This document shows positions 12,728-26,253 of a DNA stretch of 64,000 bases, piece by piece (positions within the stretch are counted from its first letter, which is position 1; every line of letters begins with the position of its first letter). A program made the translations under genes and the position numbers. The notes under the pieces are model-generated. The model worked only from the letters and a program-made list of their open reading frames with translations. It was not told the origin of the DNA and did not search any database. The DNA is from Paguma larvata (Eukaryota > Chordata > Mammalia > Carnivora > Viverridae), in assembly GCA_030068075.1 (NCBI GenBank), contig JAINVK010001445.1, positions 930,001 through 994,000 of the forward strand, written 5' to 3'.

Positions 12728-15700
12728 AGAGACAATGTTTACATCATAAGTGCACAGTTCATTAATGACTCATATCACTTATTAAAATTTATAAAGAATT
12801 GAGGGTGGGATTAAGGTGGCAGCATAGTAGTGGAACACTAGCTTTGTCTCATCCCACAAACACAAGTATATACTTATCAATCATTCTGAATATCTCATAA
12901 ATCTCCCTGAAGACTAACAGAACAAACTCCATAACCAGAGGGAGAAAAGAGGACATATCAAGAAAGGTAGGAAGCACAGAAATGCGCTTTGGGTAGAAAT
13001 GAATCATGGGGTGCTACAGAAGAGAGAGAGTCATGTTTGAAGAGAAAGGCAAGAAAGAGAAGAGTACGAGGGGAATGCAGAATAACATTGGCTGGGAAAA
13101 TAAGAGGGAGTGAATTTCATGAGTTTTTGCAACCAGCAGGACTTGAAGATTAGAGGTTTGAAGGTCAGCGGGTTTGGCTAGGATATAGCTTTGAGGGTGC
13201 TGCCCTGAGAGGAGACAGGGAAACCCGGGGCCAGACCAAGTGGAAATAGTGATCTGGGTAATGCCTGAGGCACTCAGAGAGGATAGTATTTGCTCTTTTG
13301 GGAGACAGTTCCTGAGAGGTAGCACGCAGGGAGATGCTTCTCCAGGGACAAAGTAGAGGGCTGGTGCCATTTCCATTCCCTGTCCTTCAGCATAAATGAA
13401 GAGCCACCTGCAGAGTGCAGCTACACTTGACACCGGCTGCCCAAGCTGCTTGCTCCAAGTCCCATGCTCCTGTGCTCTGGCATGACTGCCCTTCTCAGTC
13501 ATATCTGCCTCAGTCCCACCACAGTGAGACCTTTCCCCAGAAGATCAGCACATGCCTCTGGACACTCCATATTCCTATAGACTGAAGTTTTAAAAGACAG
13601 CAGACTTTGCTGGGAAAAACCCTAGAAGGCCCTGCATGGCTCCTGGAGAGAAGGCAGGCAAACAACCCAGAGTCAGACAGTGTGGAAACGATCTAAAGAA
13701 TGCCTGAACACACAGGGGGGAGATTATGCTCTTTTCTTAGAGTGCTTCTCTGAGAGCAGTGAGCGCAAAAACCACTCTCCCTGAACAAAGAATCTCGCTG
13801 GCATTACATCCCTACCTCCCCCCACTCCCACTTCACTATAAAGTCCGAGCCACCTTTGGGAAACAACACAGTTTCCACACTAATTGTCTAACTTACTAAC
13901 ACTAAGTCCCACTACCCCACACTCTTCAAGTACTGCCTTTCTCAGTTAAGTTTGCCTCAGTCTCACCACCGTGGACTTCATCTCCAAAACCATGAGAAAC
14001 ACCTACCCATACACCACGATTCCTTATCAGAGAGTTCCTCAAGTCTTCAGTTCCCGTGCAAGTAGTATTAGGTATCATTTAATACACAGATCAGAGTATT
14101 TCTAGTTCACTACATTCTCGCCTAGGACTAAAACCACCCACTGCAGGCAAGGAAAGCCTGTGCAAACAATGGGCCTGAAGGATAGAGCAACCAAAACACA
14201 TCAACAGAGTGCACACAGCACACATCAGAGACACTTTCTGAAACACCAAATTCTGGACACAATATGACCTCTTCTTCATAAAGCATTACTCTTAGGAGCA
14301 GGAAATATAACAAGCTTTTCTCACACAAAGAGGGAAAAAAACAGATTTAAACATAATTCCAAGAAAGAGGAATACGTGTCAAATGAAACAACAAGGTAAG
14401 TCATGACTAGAGATGTAATCAAATCACATGTATGTAACATAACTGATGGAGAATTTAAAGCAACAATCCTTAAGGCATGGGAAAAGAATACAAGACTTCA
14501 GGGAAACCCTTACCACAGAGATAAAAAAGTTAAAAAGAATGAATCAAATATGAATAGTGCAATGATTAAGATTCGAAACAGATTTAATGCAATGAATATA
14601 AGGATGGATGAAGCAGAAATATGTAATATATGTAAATATGTGCAAGTATGTAAAGATATATAAAATATGTAACCTGTAATATTGAAGATAAAATAATGGA
14701 AAACAATAAAGTTGAAAAAAACACAATTATGGAACATGAGAATAGACATAGGGAACTCAGTTACTCCATCAAATTTAACAACATTCATATTATAGGAGTC
14801 CCAGAAGAAGAAGGGAGAGAAAAAGGGAAAGAAAATTTATTTGAGGAAACAAAGGCTGAAAACTTCCCAATCTGGGAAAGTAAACAGACATCCAGATCCA
14901 GGAGGCACAGAGATCTCCCACTTACATCAGCAAAATCAGGCCTACAATAAGTGATATTATAATTAAATTTAAAAAATATAGTGATAAAGAAAATTATTAA
15001 AAACAGAAAGTAAAAAGAAGTTCCTAAGTTACAAGGGAAGACCCATAAGGCTAACTTCAGATCCTAACCAAAAAGTTGGCAAGGAAGAGCAGTGAAAAGA
15101 TATATTAAATGGGCTGAATAAGAAAACTCTGCAGCCAAGAATACTCTATCCAGCAAGGCTATCATTGGGAATACGAGAGATAGAGTTTCCCAAACAAACA
15201 ATAACTAAAGGAGTTTGTGATTACTAAACCAGGCCTTAAGGTAATAAAAAAGGGGCTCTTTGAGTGGCAGGGAAGACCAAAAGTGACAAATACAAGATAG
15301 GAACAAAGAAAATTTCCAGAAACAATGACAAAACAAGTAACAAAATGGCACTAAACACATAAACACATACCTATCAATTATTACTCTGAATGGAAATGAT
15401 CTAAATACTCCAGCTGAAAAACATCAGATGTCACAGTGGATAAAAAAACGAGACTCATCTATCTGTTACTACAAGAAACTCATTTTAGACGTAAAGGACA
15501 CCTGCAGATTAAAATGAGGGGATGGAGAAACACTTACCATGCAAATAGCATCAAAAGAAGACGGGAGTAGCAATATGTATATCAGACAAGCTAGATTTGA
15601 AAGCAAAGAATGTAACAAGAGATGAAGAAGGACACTATGTCATAATTGAAGGGACTGCCCAACAACAAGATCTAACGATTATGAATATTTATGCCCCCAA

Positions 15701-16198
15701 CTTTGAAGAACACAAATATATAAAACAATAACAACAACAAAAACACAAAAAAGAACCACAAAGGAACTCATTGATAATAATACAATAGTAGCAGGGACTT
15801 TCGCACCCCACTTACATCAATGGATGAAACATCTCAGTAGAAAATCAACAAGAAACAATGCCTTTAATAGACACAGCGGACTAGATGGACTTAATAGATA
15901 TATTCAGAATATTCCATCCTAAAAAAGCAGAATACACATTCTTTTCAAGTGCACATGGGACATTCTCCAGATTAAATCACATGTTAGATCACAAATCAAG
16001 CCTCAAAAAAGGACAAAAAGTTTGAGTTCATATCATGCATATTTTCTGACCACAGTTCTATGAAACTGGAAGTCAACCACAAGGAAAAAAAAAAAAAAAA
16101 GAAGACCACAAATACATAGAGGCTAAATGGCAAGCTAGTAAATAATGGATCAGTCAACCTGGAAACCAAAGAAGAAATTTAAAAATACATGGAAAGAG

Positions 16199-16410
16199 TG
16201 GCACCTGGGTGGCTTAGTTGGTTAAGTGTCCAACTTCAGCTCAGGTCATGATATCGTGGTTTGTAAATTCGAGACCCACGTCAAGCTCTGTGCTGACAGC
16301 TCACAGCCTGCGGCTTGCTTCAGGTTCTGTGTCTCCCTCTCTCTACCCCTCCCCTGCTTGTGCACTGTCCCTGTCCCTCTCTCTCAAATTAAAAAAAGAA
16401 ATTAAAAGTT
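16199..16410 (+). mobile_element. SINE (felid tRNA-Lys type) inside L1 ORF2
   Basis: Head 'gtggcacctgggtggcttagttggttaagtg', CT-rich body, A-rich tail. Similar flanks (aaaatacatggaaa / aaaatacacagaaa) suggest a target-site duplication. Confidence 0.9.
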
Positions 16411-18328
16411 AAGAAAATACACAGAAACAAATGAAAATGAAAGCATAACGGTCCAAAACCTTTGGACTGCAAAAAAGTTGATCTTCAGGTGGAAGGATAG
16501 AGCAATACACTCTTACCTCAAGAAGTAAGAAATATCTCAAATAAGAAACCGAAAGGTACAACTAAAGGAGCGAGAAATACAACAACAAATGAAATCTAAA
16601 GCCAGCAGAAGAAGGGAAATAATAATAAAGATTAGACCAGAAATAAAAGACATAGAAATTAAAACCAAGACAAAACAAACAAACAAGCAAAACCATAGAG
16701 CAGATCAATGAAATCAATAGATCATAAAAAGTTTCTTCTTTGAAAAAAAATTAAAAAATGGCTAAACTCCTAGATGACCTATCAAAAAGGTAAGAGAAAG
16801 AACCTAAATAAACAAAAGCACAAAGGAAAGCAGAGAGCTAAAAACAATATCTAAGAAATAACAGTGTATAAGAGAATCTTATGAAAACTATATTGCAACA
16901 AATTGGACATTATGGAAGAAATGGATAAATTCCTAGAAACATATAAACTACCAAAATCGAAACAGAAAGAAATAGAAAACTTGAACAGACCTACAATCAG
17001 CAAATGGATTGATCACTAATCAAAACAAAATAAAATAAACAAAACAAAAATCTCCTAACAGAAAAAATCCTGACCAGATGGCTCCCTAAGGGAATTCTAT
17101 CAAACATTTAAAGAAGACTTAATAGCCAATCTATTCAAAGTAGTCCAAAAACTAGAGATGGAAGGAAAAATTTTCAAATTCATTCTATGAGACCAGCGTT
17201 ACCCTGAAAACAAAACCAGACAAAGACTTTACGAAAAGAGAACTACAGGCTAATAGCCCCAATGAACATAGATGTAAAAATTCTCAACAAAATACTAGCA
17301 AGTGAAATCTAACCGTACATTAGAAGATTCATTTTCCATGATCAAGTGGGATATCTTCTTGGGCTTCAAGGGCGGTTCAATATTTGCAAATCAATCATTT
17401 TGGTGCACCACATTAATAAAAAAAAGGATAAGAACCATATTATGCTCTCAGTACATGCAGAAAAAGCATTTCAAGAAGTACGACATCCATTCTTGATAAA
17501 AACTCCTCAAAGAAATAGGATTAGAGGGAACATACCTCAACATCATAAAGACCATATATGAAAAATCAGTAGCTAATAATGTCTTCAATAGGGAAAAAAA
17601 ATGAGAGTCTTTCCTTTAAGGTCAGGAGACACAGGGATGTCCTCTCTTAAGACTGTTATTTAACATAGCACTGGAAGCCCTACTCTCAGAGAGAAGAGGG
17701 ATCCAGACAATAAATAGAAATAAAGTGCATCCAAATTGTCAAAGAAGAAGTCAAATTTTCTTTGTAGATGACACGATACTTTATATAGAAAACATAAAAG
17801 ACTCCACCAAAAAATTACTAGAACTGAAACATGAATTCAGTAAAGTCACAAGATACAAAATTAACCTACAGAAATCAGTTGCATTTCTATACACCAACAA
17901 TGAAGCAGTAGATAAAATGAAGGAATCAATTTCATTTGAAACTGCATCAAAAACCATAAGATACCTAGGAATGAACCTAACCAAAGAAATGAAAGATCTG
18001 TACTCTGAAAACTATAAAACACTACTGAAAGAAATTAAAGAAGACACAAAGTAATGGAAACAAAATTGTGCATTCATGAATTGGAATAACAAATTTTTTT
18101 AATATCTGTATTACCCCCAATCCACCTGTTTAATGCAATGCCTATCAAAATATTGACAACATTTTTCATAGAACTAGAACAAACAATCCTAAAATTTGTA
18201 TGGAACCTAAAAAGACTCCAAATAGTTAAAACAATCTTGAAAAAGAAAATCAATACTGGAAGATTCACAATACCACACTTCAGCTTATATTACAAAACTG
18301 TAGTGATCAAGACAGTCAGTACTGGCAC

Positions 18329-18361
18329 AACAACAACAACAACAACAACAGCAACAACAAC
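18329..18361 (+). repeat. (CAA)n microsatellite
   Basis: About eleven CAA units with one CAG interruption, inside the L1 ORF2 remnant. Confidence 0.95.
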
Positions 18362-19929
18362 ACATAGATCAATGGAACAGAATAGGAAACACACAAAACA
18401 AACCACAACTACACAACCTGGTCAATTCATCTTTCTCAAAACAGGAAAGAATATCTAATTGGGAAAAAAGATTTCTGCAACAAATGGTTTGGGAAAACTG
18501 GACAACAACATGCAAATGAATGAAACTGGATTACTTTCTTACTGCATACACAAAAAGAAATTCAAAATGCATTAAAGACCTAAATGTGAGACAGGAAACC
18601 CTTAAAATCTGAGTGAAGGAGACAGACAGTCACTCATTGATATTGTCCATAGAAATTTCTTACTAGATCTGTCTTCTGAGGCAAGGAAAACAAAAGCAAG
18701 TATAAATGATTTGGACTTCAGCAAAATAAGAAGCTTCTGCACAGTGAAGTAAACAATCAACAAAAGTAAAGAGTATCTTATGGAATGGGAGAAGATATTT
18801 GCAAATCATGTATCTGATAAAGGGTTAGTATCCAAAATATATAAAAAACTTAATAAAACTTAACACCCAAAAAACGAATAATCCAGTTTAAAAAATGGGG
18901 AAAAGACAACCAGATGGCCAAAACACACATGAAAGCATGCTCAATATCACTCATATAAGGGAAATACAGATCAAAACTACACTTCGATATCACCTCACAA
19001 ATTCCAGAATGGCTAAAATTAAAAACACAAGAAACACAAGAGTCGGTGAGGATGAAAAGGGGAAACCTCTTACACTGTTGGTGGGAATGCAAACTGGTGC
19101 ACTCTGGAAAAGAGTATGGAGGTTCTTCAAAAAGTCACAAGAGAACTACCTTATGATCCACCAGTTGCACTACTACGTATTTACCCAGGTGATATAAAAA
19201 TGCAGTTTCAAAAGTGGACATGCACCCTGATGCTTACCAGGATCATTCTCTACAATAGCCAAACTATGAAAACAATTCAAACGTCCATCAACTGATGAAT
19301 GGATAAAGAAGACGAGGCATATACATGCAATGTAATACCATAAAAAGAATGATATCTTGCCATTTTCAAGGATAGATATGGAGATTACGCTAAGTGAAAT
19401 AAGAGACATTAAAATACCATATGATTTCACTCATACGTGGAAGAACAAAACAAATGAACACATGTGGAAATGGAGGAAAACCAAGGAAGAGACTTTTAAC
19501 TAGGGAGAACAAACAGATAATTACCAGAGAGGAGGTGGGGGGTATGTGGTTTAAATAGGTGTTGGCTTAAATGGAGATTAAGAAGTGCACTTGTTATGAG
19601 CACTGGGTGTTGTATAAAACTGTTGAATCACTAAACTCTACACTGAAACTAATATTACACTGCATGTTGGCTAACTGAAATTTCAGTAAAAACTCAAAAA
19701 AGTTAAAAAAAGAAAAGAAAACTGGAATAAGGAATGATATTCCTACTTGCCCAGATTAAATAAGTCTAACATGATAGTGTATTGCATTGATAAATAAAAC
19801 ATAACCAAACTATCTGCAGAAAATATTTAAGTACAAGAGAATCATCTGAAGTTTTCAGATTAGCAGATTTTAGAAATATGTACACATGCAAAGGAGTTAC
19901 ATGAAAACTTTTTCATACTCATTACATAT

Positions 19930-20137
19930 TCTTTTTTTTTTTATTTTTGAGACAGAGAGAGACAGAGCATGAATGAGGGAGGGGCAGAGAGAGAGGGAGA
20001 CACAGAATCTGAAGCAGGCTCCAGGCTCTGAGTTGTCAGCACAGAGCCCGACGCGGGGCTCGAACTCACAGACCGCGAGATCGTGACCTGAGCTGAAGTC
20101 GGACGCTCGACCGACTGAGCCACCCAGGCGCCCCTCC
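19930..20137 (-). mobile_element. SINE (felid type), young-looking, with target-site duplication
   Basis: Reverse SINE very close to the felid consensus, with many CpGs kept ('gacgcggggctcgaactcac', 'ccgcgagatcgtgacc', 'ccaggcgcccc'). It is flanked by TTACATAT at 19922-19929 and 20138-20145. CpG retention suggests a recent insertion. Confidence 0.93.
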
Positions 20138-21360
20138 TTACATATACTTAAATGAAGTAATATTGTTATTAAAATTCTAATAAAACAAAAATTCTTTGAA
20201 AAGTCTCAACAATAATTGTAGAGAATTGTATAATAAACCTTAAAAGTTAGGTTTATCTTCTAGATAAGCAAACAATTTGAATAACCTGTGATATCTGTCA
20301 TGTTTCTCATAGAAATTCTCAACATTTAACAGTATTAATTATTTCTAAATGTATTTATATTATTTTCTAACCAAAATATAAACAAAATGATTTAAAAATC
20401 AGATATTTACAAATAAAATGCTAATAATTCATACATTTTGAAGATAAACATACTATAAGCAAAGTAATTAATTGTTAAAAATTAAGCTGAATCAAATAAG
20501 CAAATAGAAGTAATTCAGTAATAGATTAATAGAATACAGGAATTATATGGAAACAACCTTATCTACACAACCCTCTGATAAAGAATATTGGTCATTCCTT
20601 TTGCCCCATTGCTTTTTCCATACACCGCTCATCTCGAAACCCATATCTTTAAGCCTTTCCTCCTCACGAATCACTCATATATCTAGCGGTCCTGCATTAT
20701 CTCCACCACGTGTATTAGGCAATTCAAAACCCAAACTCTAGTTTCAAGTTTCCTGTAACAAGTGCAGCCCCCAGTATCCTGAGTACACTCATAGCACTAC
20801 AACTACCTCTGCCATTACCACCTCCTTGCCCATCCCCCACATCTCTCACCAGGACTCTTGTTGAAACCCTCCTTGCATTTTGTCTCTTGGATTTATTCTG
20901 CACTAAGCCTCCAGCAATAGGCATACAACTAAGTTCTATTATCTCTTTTCTTTCAATCTTCCAGTGATATCTCAGACTGGGGTTTAACAATAGATAGGAG
21001 AGCTAAAGTTCTAAGGCCCCTCAAATTCTAGTGGTTCTACCAATACTGACAGCTTAAGAGAGTTATAGAATATAAAGGTAAAATGAGGAAGCCATTCTAA
21101 ACAAAGGATACAAGACAATGTGAGCATGTCTGGTAGCTGTCTTAGAAGATATGGATCACTACTGACCAATATCTGATAATTATTTCCTTTCTTTTCTAAA
21201 TTCACATCCACTCTTGTGTGCTTTGTACATGGGCATTTTTATTCCATTCCTTAAACATGATTTGATTATTCATGGTCCTTCCTAAGCCCCTCACTATTTT
21301 GTTTTTACTTTTTTCCTGGTTTTTGTTTTGCTTTCCAATCATGTTTATTCATTTTATATT
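20138..21360. other. Stretch without a recognised gene
   Basis: AT-rich to about 20540, then mixed sequence. Short frames at 20547-20741 and 20724-20990 lack any recognisable motif. It may include old degenerate repeat, but no family could be named. Confidence 0.4.
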
Positions 21361-21368
21361 TTCATTTT

Positions 21369-21370
<2 letters not shown>

Positions 21371-21409
<39 letters not shown>
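21371..21409 (+). repeat. (CA)n microsatellite
   Basis: About 19 uninterrupted CA units next to an old L1 3' end. A likely polymorphic marker. Confidence 0.97.
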
Positions 21410-21410
<1 letters not shown>

Positions 21411-21414
21411 TCTA

Positions 21415-22290
21415 TGATTATTTCTTGTTGATATGCAATTAGCACATATCATTATATTAGTTTCATGTATATAATGTAATGATTCAGTGTTTGTGTACAT
21501 TGTGAAATGATCACTACAAGAAGTCCAGTTAATATCAATCACCATGCAGAATGACAGTTTTTTCTTGTGATGAGGACATTTAAGATCTACTCTTAGCAAC
21601 TTCCAACTATGAAATGCAGTATTATTAACTACAGTTACCATGCTGTACATTACATCCCTAAGACGTGTTTATTTTACAATTGGAATTTTGTACCTTTTGA
21701 CCACCTTTACCCATTTCACCTCCCCTCCTCCATTCTTCCTACCAACCTCACCCTGCCTCCATTCTTTGTATCTATGTTTTTTTTATTAGTTTGTTTGGAT
21801 TATTTTGTCTTAGATTCCACATATAAGTAAGATTATATGGTATATGTTGTCTGAGTTATTTCATTTAGCATAAAATCCTCAAGGTCCATCTATGTTGTTG
21901 CAGCTGGAAGGATTTCCTTCTTCATAATGGCAGAGAAGTACTGCATTGTATTATACACTGCATTTTCTTTATTCATACATCCATCTATGGACACTCGGGT
22001 TGTTTCCATATCCTAGCCGTTGTAAACTAGTGCTGCAATGAACATGAAGATATTCATTAGTATTAAGTGATATAATTAGCAATTTCTTTTTGAGTTTGTG
22101 CTTTTAGTACCTTTGACTATATTCTCAGAAGTGGAATTGCTGGATCATATGGTAGTTCTATTTGTAATATTGGGGAGAACCTCTACACTGTTTCCTATAG
22201 CAGCTATATCATTTCACATTCCCACTAATAGTGAACAAGACCTCTCTTTTCCCTACATCCATGCCAACACTTGCTATCTCTTCTTTTTTT
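21415..22290 (-). mobile_element. Old L1 3' region, reverse
   Basis: Reverse text typical of mammalian L1 3' ends: 'ttaactacagttaccatgctgtacattacatccct', 'ttttgaccacctttacccatttcacc', and 'ggtccatctatgttgttgcag'. It is more diverged than the other L1s. Confidence 0.7.
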
Positions 22291-22299
22291 TTTCTTTTC

Positions 22300-22860
22300 A
22301 TTTTTTTAATTTAAATTCTAGTGAGTTGATATACAGGACAATATTAGTTTCAGGAGTATAATTCAGTGATTCATCACTTATATACAACACCCAGGGCTCA
22401 TCATAACAAGTCCCCTCATTAATAACCAACTTAATACCCTTAATACCCTTAATACCCTTAATCATCCACCTAGCCCATTCCCCATCCACTTCTCTCCATC
22501 AACTTTTGGTTTGCTCTCTATCTTTAAAAGTATCTTATAGTTTGTTTCCTTCTCTCTTCCCCCCACCCTCATATGTTCATCTGTTTTATTTCTTCAATTC
22601 CACATGAATGAAATTCTTTGGTATTTGTTTTTCCCTAACTGACTTATTTCGCTTGGCATAATACATTCAGACTCCATACACATCATTGCAAATAGCAAGA
22701 TTTCTTTCTTTCTGATGGTTGAGTAGTATTCCGTTGTATTATACCACATCTTCTTTATCCACTCATCAGTCAGTGGACCTTGACTCCCCATAGTTTGACT
22801 CTTGTTGATAACACTACTATAAAATCAGGATGCATGTATCCTTTTGAATCTGTATATATA
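22300..22860 (-). mobile_element. L1 3' end, reverse (carnivore type)
   Basis: 'tacaacacccagggctcatcataacaag', 'cctagcccattccccatcc' and 'ttctttatccactcatcagtcagtgg' are L1 3' UTR/ORF2-end sequence in reverse. It contains a 9-bp repeat at 22431-22457. Confidence 0.8.
22431..22457 (+). repeat. 9-bp tandem repeat, three units
   Basis: TTAATACCC repeated exactly three times in a row inside the L1 3' end, followed by a partial unit. Confidence 0.95.
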
Positions 22861-23714
22861 TTTTTTATCATTTAACCACTCATTTTAATGTTAACATATC
22901 AAATAAAATTAAAAAAAAGCTTTCACCAAACTATCAAAGCAAAAAAAAAATGTACTTTTTACTAGCTAAAGTAACTGTACGTTATGCAGAATATATATAC
23001 ACACAATCTGAAAAGAAATAAAATATCCAAAAGATGTAAGAGATTTCACAGAATTACTGATTATAAACATAAACATATGAAAACTCATATAAACATAATA
23101 ATAATAAAGAAAATCAAATTAAACAATGGTGTATCTATCAAATTGGATGAGATGATAAGAACACAAAATTCAGTACTAGTGCAAGTAAAGTTTGATGCTA
23201 CAGCACAATTTCCAAGCGATTTTGAAAAGTAATTCAAAATTGGATATTAAGAACCTTTAAAATGTGTATACCTTATGGTAAATTATCTTAGTAAAAATTT
23301 CATTCAGAAAACATTTTTCCATATAAACTCTTTATTTCAGCACAATTTTTAATTTAGATAGTTGGCCACAGATTAAGTATTTAATTTTAGAGGGATTGCA
23401 ATTGTAGTACAATTTATTTCATAGCTATCAACCTCATTGGTGAATGTCCAATCACATATTTTTTACACATCTGAAACTGAAGAGATTTAACCCAAAAGAT
23501 TGGTGACAGAGAAGGCAAAGAACTGGGGTGAAGGATTGGGAAGAGGGAGAAGAGTGTTGTCACCAAAGGCAAGGAGTGCTCAACTGCCACTGGAGCCCCA
23601 TGCTTTCCTCACTGCTGAGCTGATGAAGACTGCATTCTGGGGATACCATTGAGACCCTTCCCTTCTAACGTAATGCACAGAAAATCAGATGCTGAGTTGT
23701 TGGAGTCCAAAGCA
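22861..23714. other. AT-rich stretch without a recognised gene
   Basis: An open frame at 22984-23232 (82 aa) is Lys/Ile/Asn-rich and resembles AT-rich chance coding or L1-derived sequence. No function is supported. Confidence 0.4.
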
Positions 23715-24240
23715 TGAATCCTCTAGTTAACATACAGTGTAATGTTAGTTTCACATGTAGCATTTGGTGATTCATAACTTAGATACAGCACTCAGTGCTC
23801 AGCACAGCAAATGTCCTCCTTAAAACCCATCACACATTCAACACATTCCCCTACCCACATCCCCTCCAGCAATCGTCAGTTTGTTTTCTATACTTAAAGT
23901 CTGTTTTATGGTTTGCCTTTCTGCTGTCAGCACTTCCAAATATACAATACAGAATTATTAACTATAGTCACTACTGGACATTAAATCCTAAGTATTTATT
24001 AATTTATTTTATAACTGGAAGTTTATACTTTTGACCATCTTCACCCATTTTACCCAACCTTCATCCCCCATTTCTGGCAACCATTAATCTGCTCTGTGTA
24101 TCTATGAATTAATTTAATTGCTACTGCTGTTGTTGTTGTTTTAGGTGAGACCACACAGTATTTTTCTTTATATTTCTTACTTATTTCACTTATAATGCCC
24201 TCAAATCCCATATGCGTAGTCCTAAATGTCAGAATTTTCA
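23715..24240 (-). mobile_element. L1 3' end, reverse
   Basis: 'acagcactcagtgctcagcacagc', 'cccatcacacattcaacacattcccc' and 'ctatagtcactactggacattaaatcc' are L1 3' UTR sequence in reverse. It abuts a forward L1 at about 24290 through TATATA-rich sequence, possibly one inverted L1. Confidence 0.7.
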
Positions 24241-24649
24241 TATATATATGTATATATAGAAACGTATATATGTACTTAACTACCTTAACATGCTACAAGT
24301 GATATATGAAAAATTCACAGTGAACATCATATAGAATAGCGAAAGTTTTCCTCTAGATCTAAAGTAGTACAAGGATGTCCATGTTCACCACTTTTATTAT
24401 ACATCATACTGGAATACTGAACCAGAGTAATTAGGTAAGACAAAGAAATAAATGTATGTAATTTGGAAAGCAATATATAACATTACCTTTATACATAGAT
24501 GATGTTTTTTATGTGTAGAAAATTTTAAAGAACACAAAAATAATTTTAACTAATAGAAATCCAAAAAAGTAAACTGATTCAAATTCAACACACAAAACTA
24601 AGTACATCTCAATACAATAACAATAGTCAATCGCAAAAGGAAGTGTAAA

Positions 24650-24859
24650 AAATTTTTTTAATGTTTATTTATTTTTTTAGAGAGAGAGAGAGAGGATATG
24701 AGCGGTAGAGGGGCAGAAAGAAAGGGAGACATAGAATCAGAAGCAGACTTCAGATTGTCAGCACAGAGCCCAACGCGGGGCTTGAACTCACAAACTGTGA
24801 CACCAATATCTGAGCCAAAGTTGGATGCTTAACTGACTGAGCCACCCAGGCGCCCCCCC
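24650..24859 (-). mobile_element. SINE (felid tRNA-Lys type)
   Basis: Reverse SINE ending 'gagccacccaggcgcccccc'. The sequence AAAAGGAA occurs just left (24635) and right (24860), a probable target-site duplication. Confidence 0.9.
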
Positions 24860-25649
24860 AAAAGGAAATTTTTTAAAAATCCATTTACAGTAGCATAAAA
24901 AATAACAAAATACTTAGGTTTTAGCATAATCAATGAGGTGAACACATTGGACAATAAAAATGACAAAATATTTCTGGAAGAAATTAAGAAAGACATAGAG
25001 AAATGAAAAAATTCTGTTTTCATGGGTTGCAAGACTTATTATTAAGATGGCGATACTAACCAAAGCAATTGCAAATTCAATGCAATCACTATCAAAATGT
25101 GAATGATGACGTTTATAGAAATAGAAGACCCACTCTAATTCTTAAAAATTTTTGAGTGACACCAAATAGACAAAATAATCCCAAAGAGGAACAAACAGGA
25201 AGACCCTCGCTTCCTGATTCAAAATTACTACAAAGCTACTGCAATAAAAGTTTGATACTGACATACAGTCAGATGCATATGCCAATGGAATGGAGTAGAG
25301 AGCCCAGAAATAGATTCTTGCATAAATGGTAAAATTATTTTTTGAGAAAACAAAGATCATTCAACGGGGAAAAGGGAGTGTTTTCTACAAATGTTGTCAG
25401 AAAACCTGGTCATCCACAAGCAAAATAATGAGGTTGGACCCTTATGTAATGTTATTTGCCAAAAAATAATGCAAAATGAAGTAAATACTTCAATATAAAA
25501 TTTAAAACTACACAACATTTAGAAAAAGAAAACAGAAAAAAAAAACTTAGGAAAACAAACATTGGATTTGATAATTGTTCTTGAAATGACACCGAAGACA
25601 TAGACAACAAAAGAAATATAGAAAAAATGAATTAAAAAATTTTGCTTTC

Positions 25650-25850
25650 AGAGCACCTGGGTGATGCAGTCAGCTGAATGTCTGACTTCCGATTAGGTCA
25701 TGATCTCATGGTTCATGAATCTGAACCTGAATTGGGCTCACTGCTGTCAGTGCAGAGCCAGCTTTGGATCCTCTGTCCCCTTCTCTCTGCCTCTCCTCCA
25801 TATATTCTCTCTCTCTCTCTGACTATCTCAAAAATAAATAAACATTTTTG
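25650..25850 (+). mobile_element. SINE (felid tRNA-Lys type)
   Basis: Head 'agagcacctgggtgatgcagtcagctg', body with CT-rich tract, tail 'aaaaataaataaacattttt'. Confidence 0.88.
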
Positions 25851-25998
25851 AAAAGTGTGCTTTAATAGTGAATACCAAGAGAGTAAATAACAATTGTATA
25901 AAATAATTTCAAATCACGTACCCAAATAAAGATTAATATCCAGGTTTTAAAGTGTACTGCTAAAATACAGCAACACAAAAGCAAACAACCTGATTTTT

Positions 25999-26016
25999 TA
26001 AATGTTTATTTATTTT

Positions 26017-26064
<48 letters not shown>

Positions 26065-26253
26065 CGAGAGACAGAGAGAGAGAGAAAATGCAACTGGGAG
26101 AGGGGCAGAGAGAGAGGGAGACACATAATCCAAAGCAGGCTCCAGACTCTGGTCTGTCAGCACAGAGCCTGATGCAAGGCTTGACTTCATGAATGGTGAG
26201 ATCATGACCTGAGCATAGTGGGACACTTAAACGAGTGAACCACCCAGGCCCCT
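25999..26253 (-). mobile_element. SINE at the left edge of the duplication (recombination partner)
   Basis: Reverse SINE with an expanded GA tract (about 26022-26085). It is flanked by AACCTGATTTTT at 25987-25998 and 26254-26265, so its insertion site is intact here. Its body and right flank recur in the junction element at 48063-48277. Confidence 0.92.
26022..26085 (+). repeat. (GA)n microsatellite in a SINE
   Basis: A long GA run with CAGAGA interruptions inside the SINE. It is much shorter in the junction copy at about 48081-48095. Confidence 0.93.

Larger units (their letters stand above)
12806..19715 (+). mobile_element. Near full-length L1, forward, decayed
   Basis: The 5' end is at 'gggattaaggtggcagcatagtag' (12810). 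The 5' UTR runs to about 14400. An ORF1 remnant spans about 14403-15000 and includes IIGVPEEEGREKGKENLFEE near 14787. ORF2 spans about 15350-19200 and includes an RT remnant with FVDD in the 109-aa frame at 17725-18054 (the usual form is FADD). The 3' UTR ends in an A-rich tail at about 19715. A SINE is inserted at 16199 and a CAA repeat lies at 18329. Stops and frameshifts throughout mean it cannot move by itself. Confidence 0.88.

Noticed and set aside
13014..13502. Reverse open frame of 162 aa
   Set aside because: It lies in the 5' UTR of the forward L1, antisense, with no recognisable domain.
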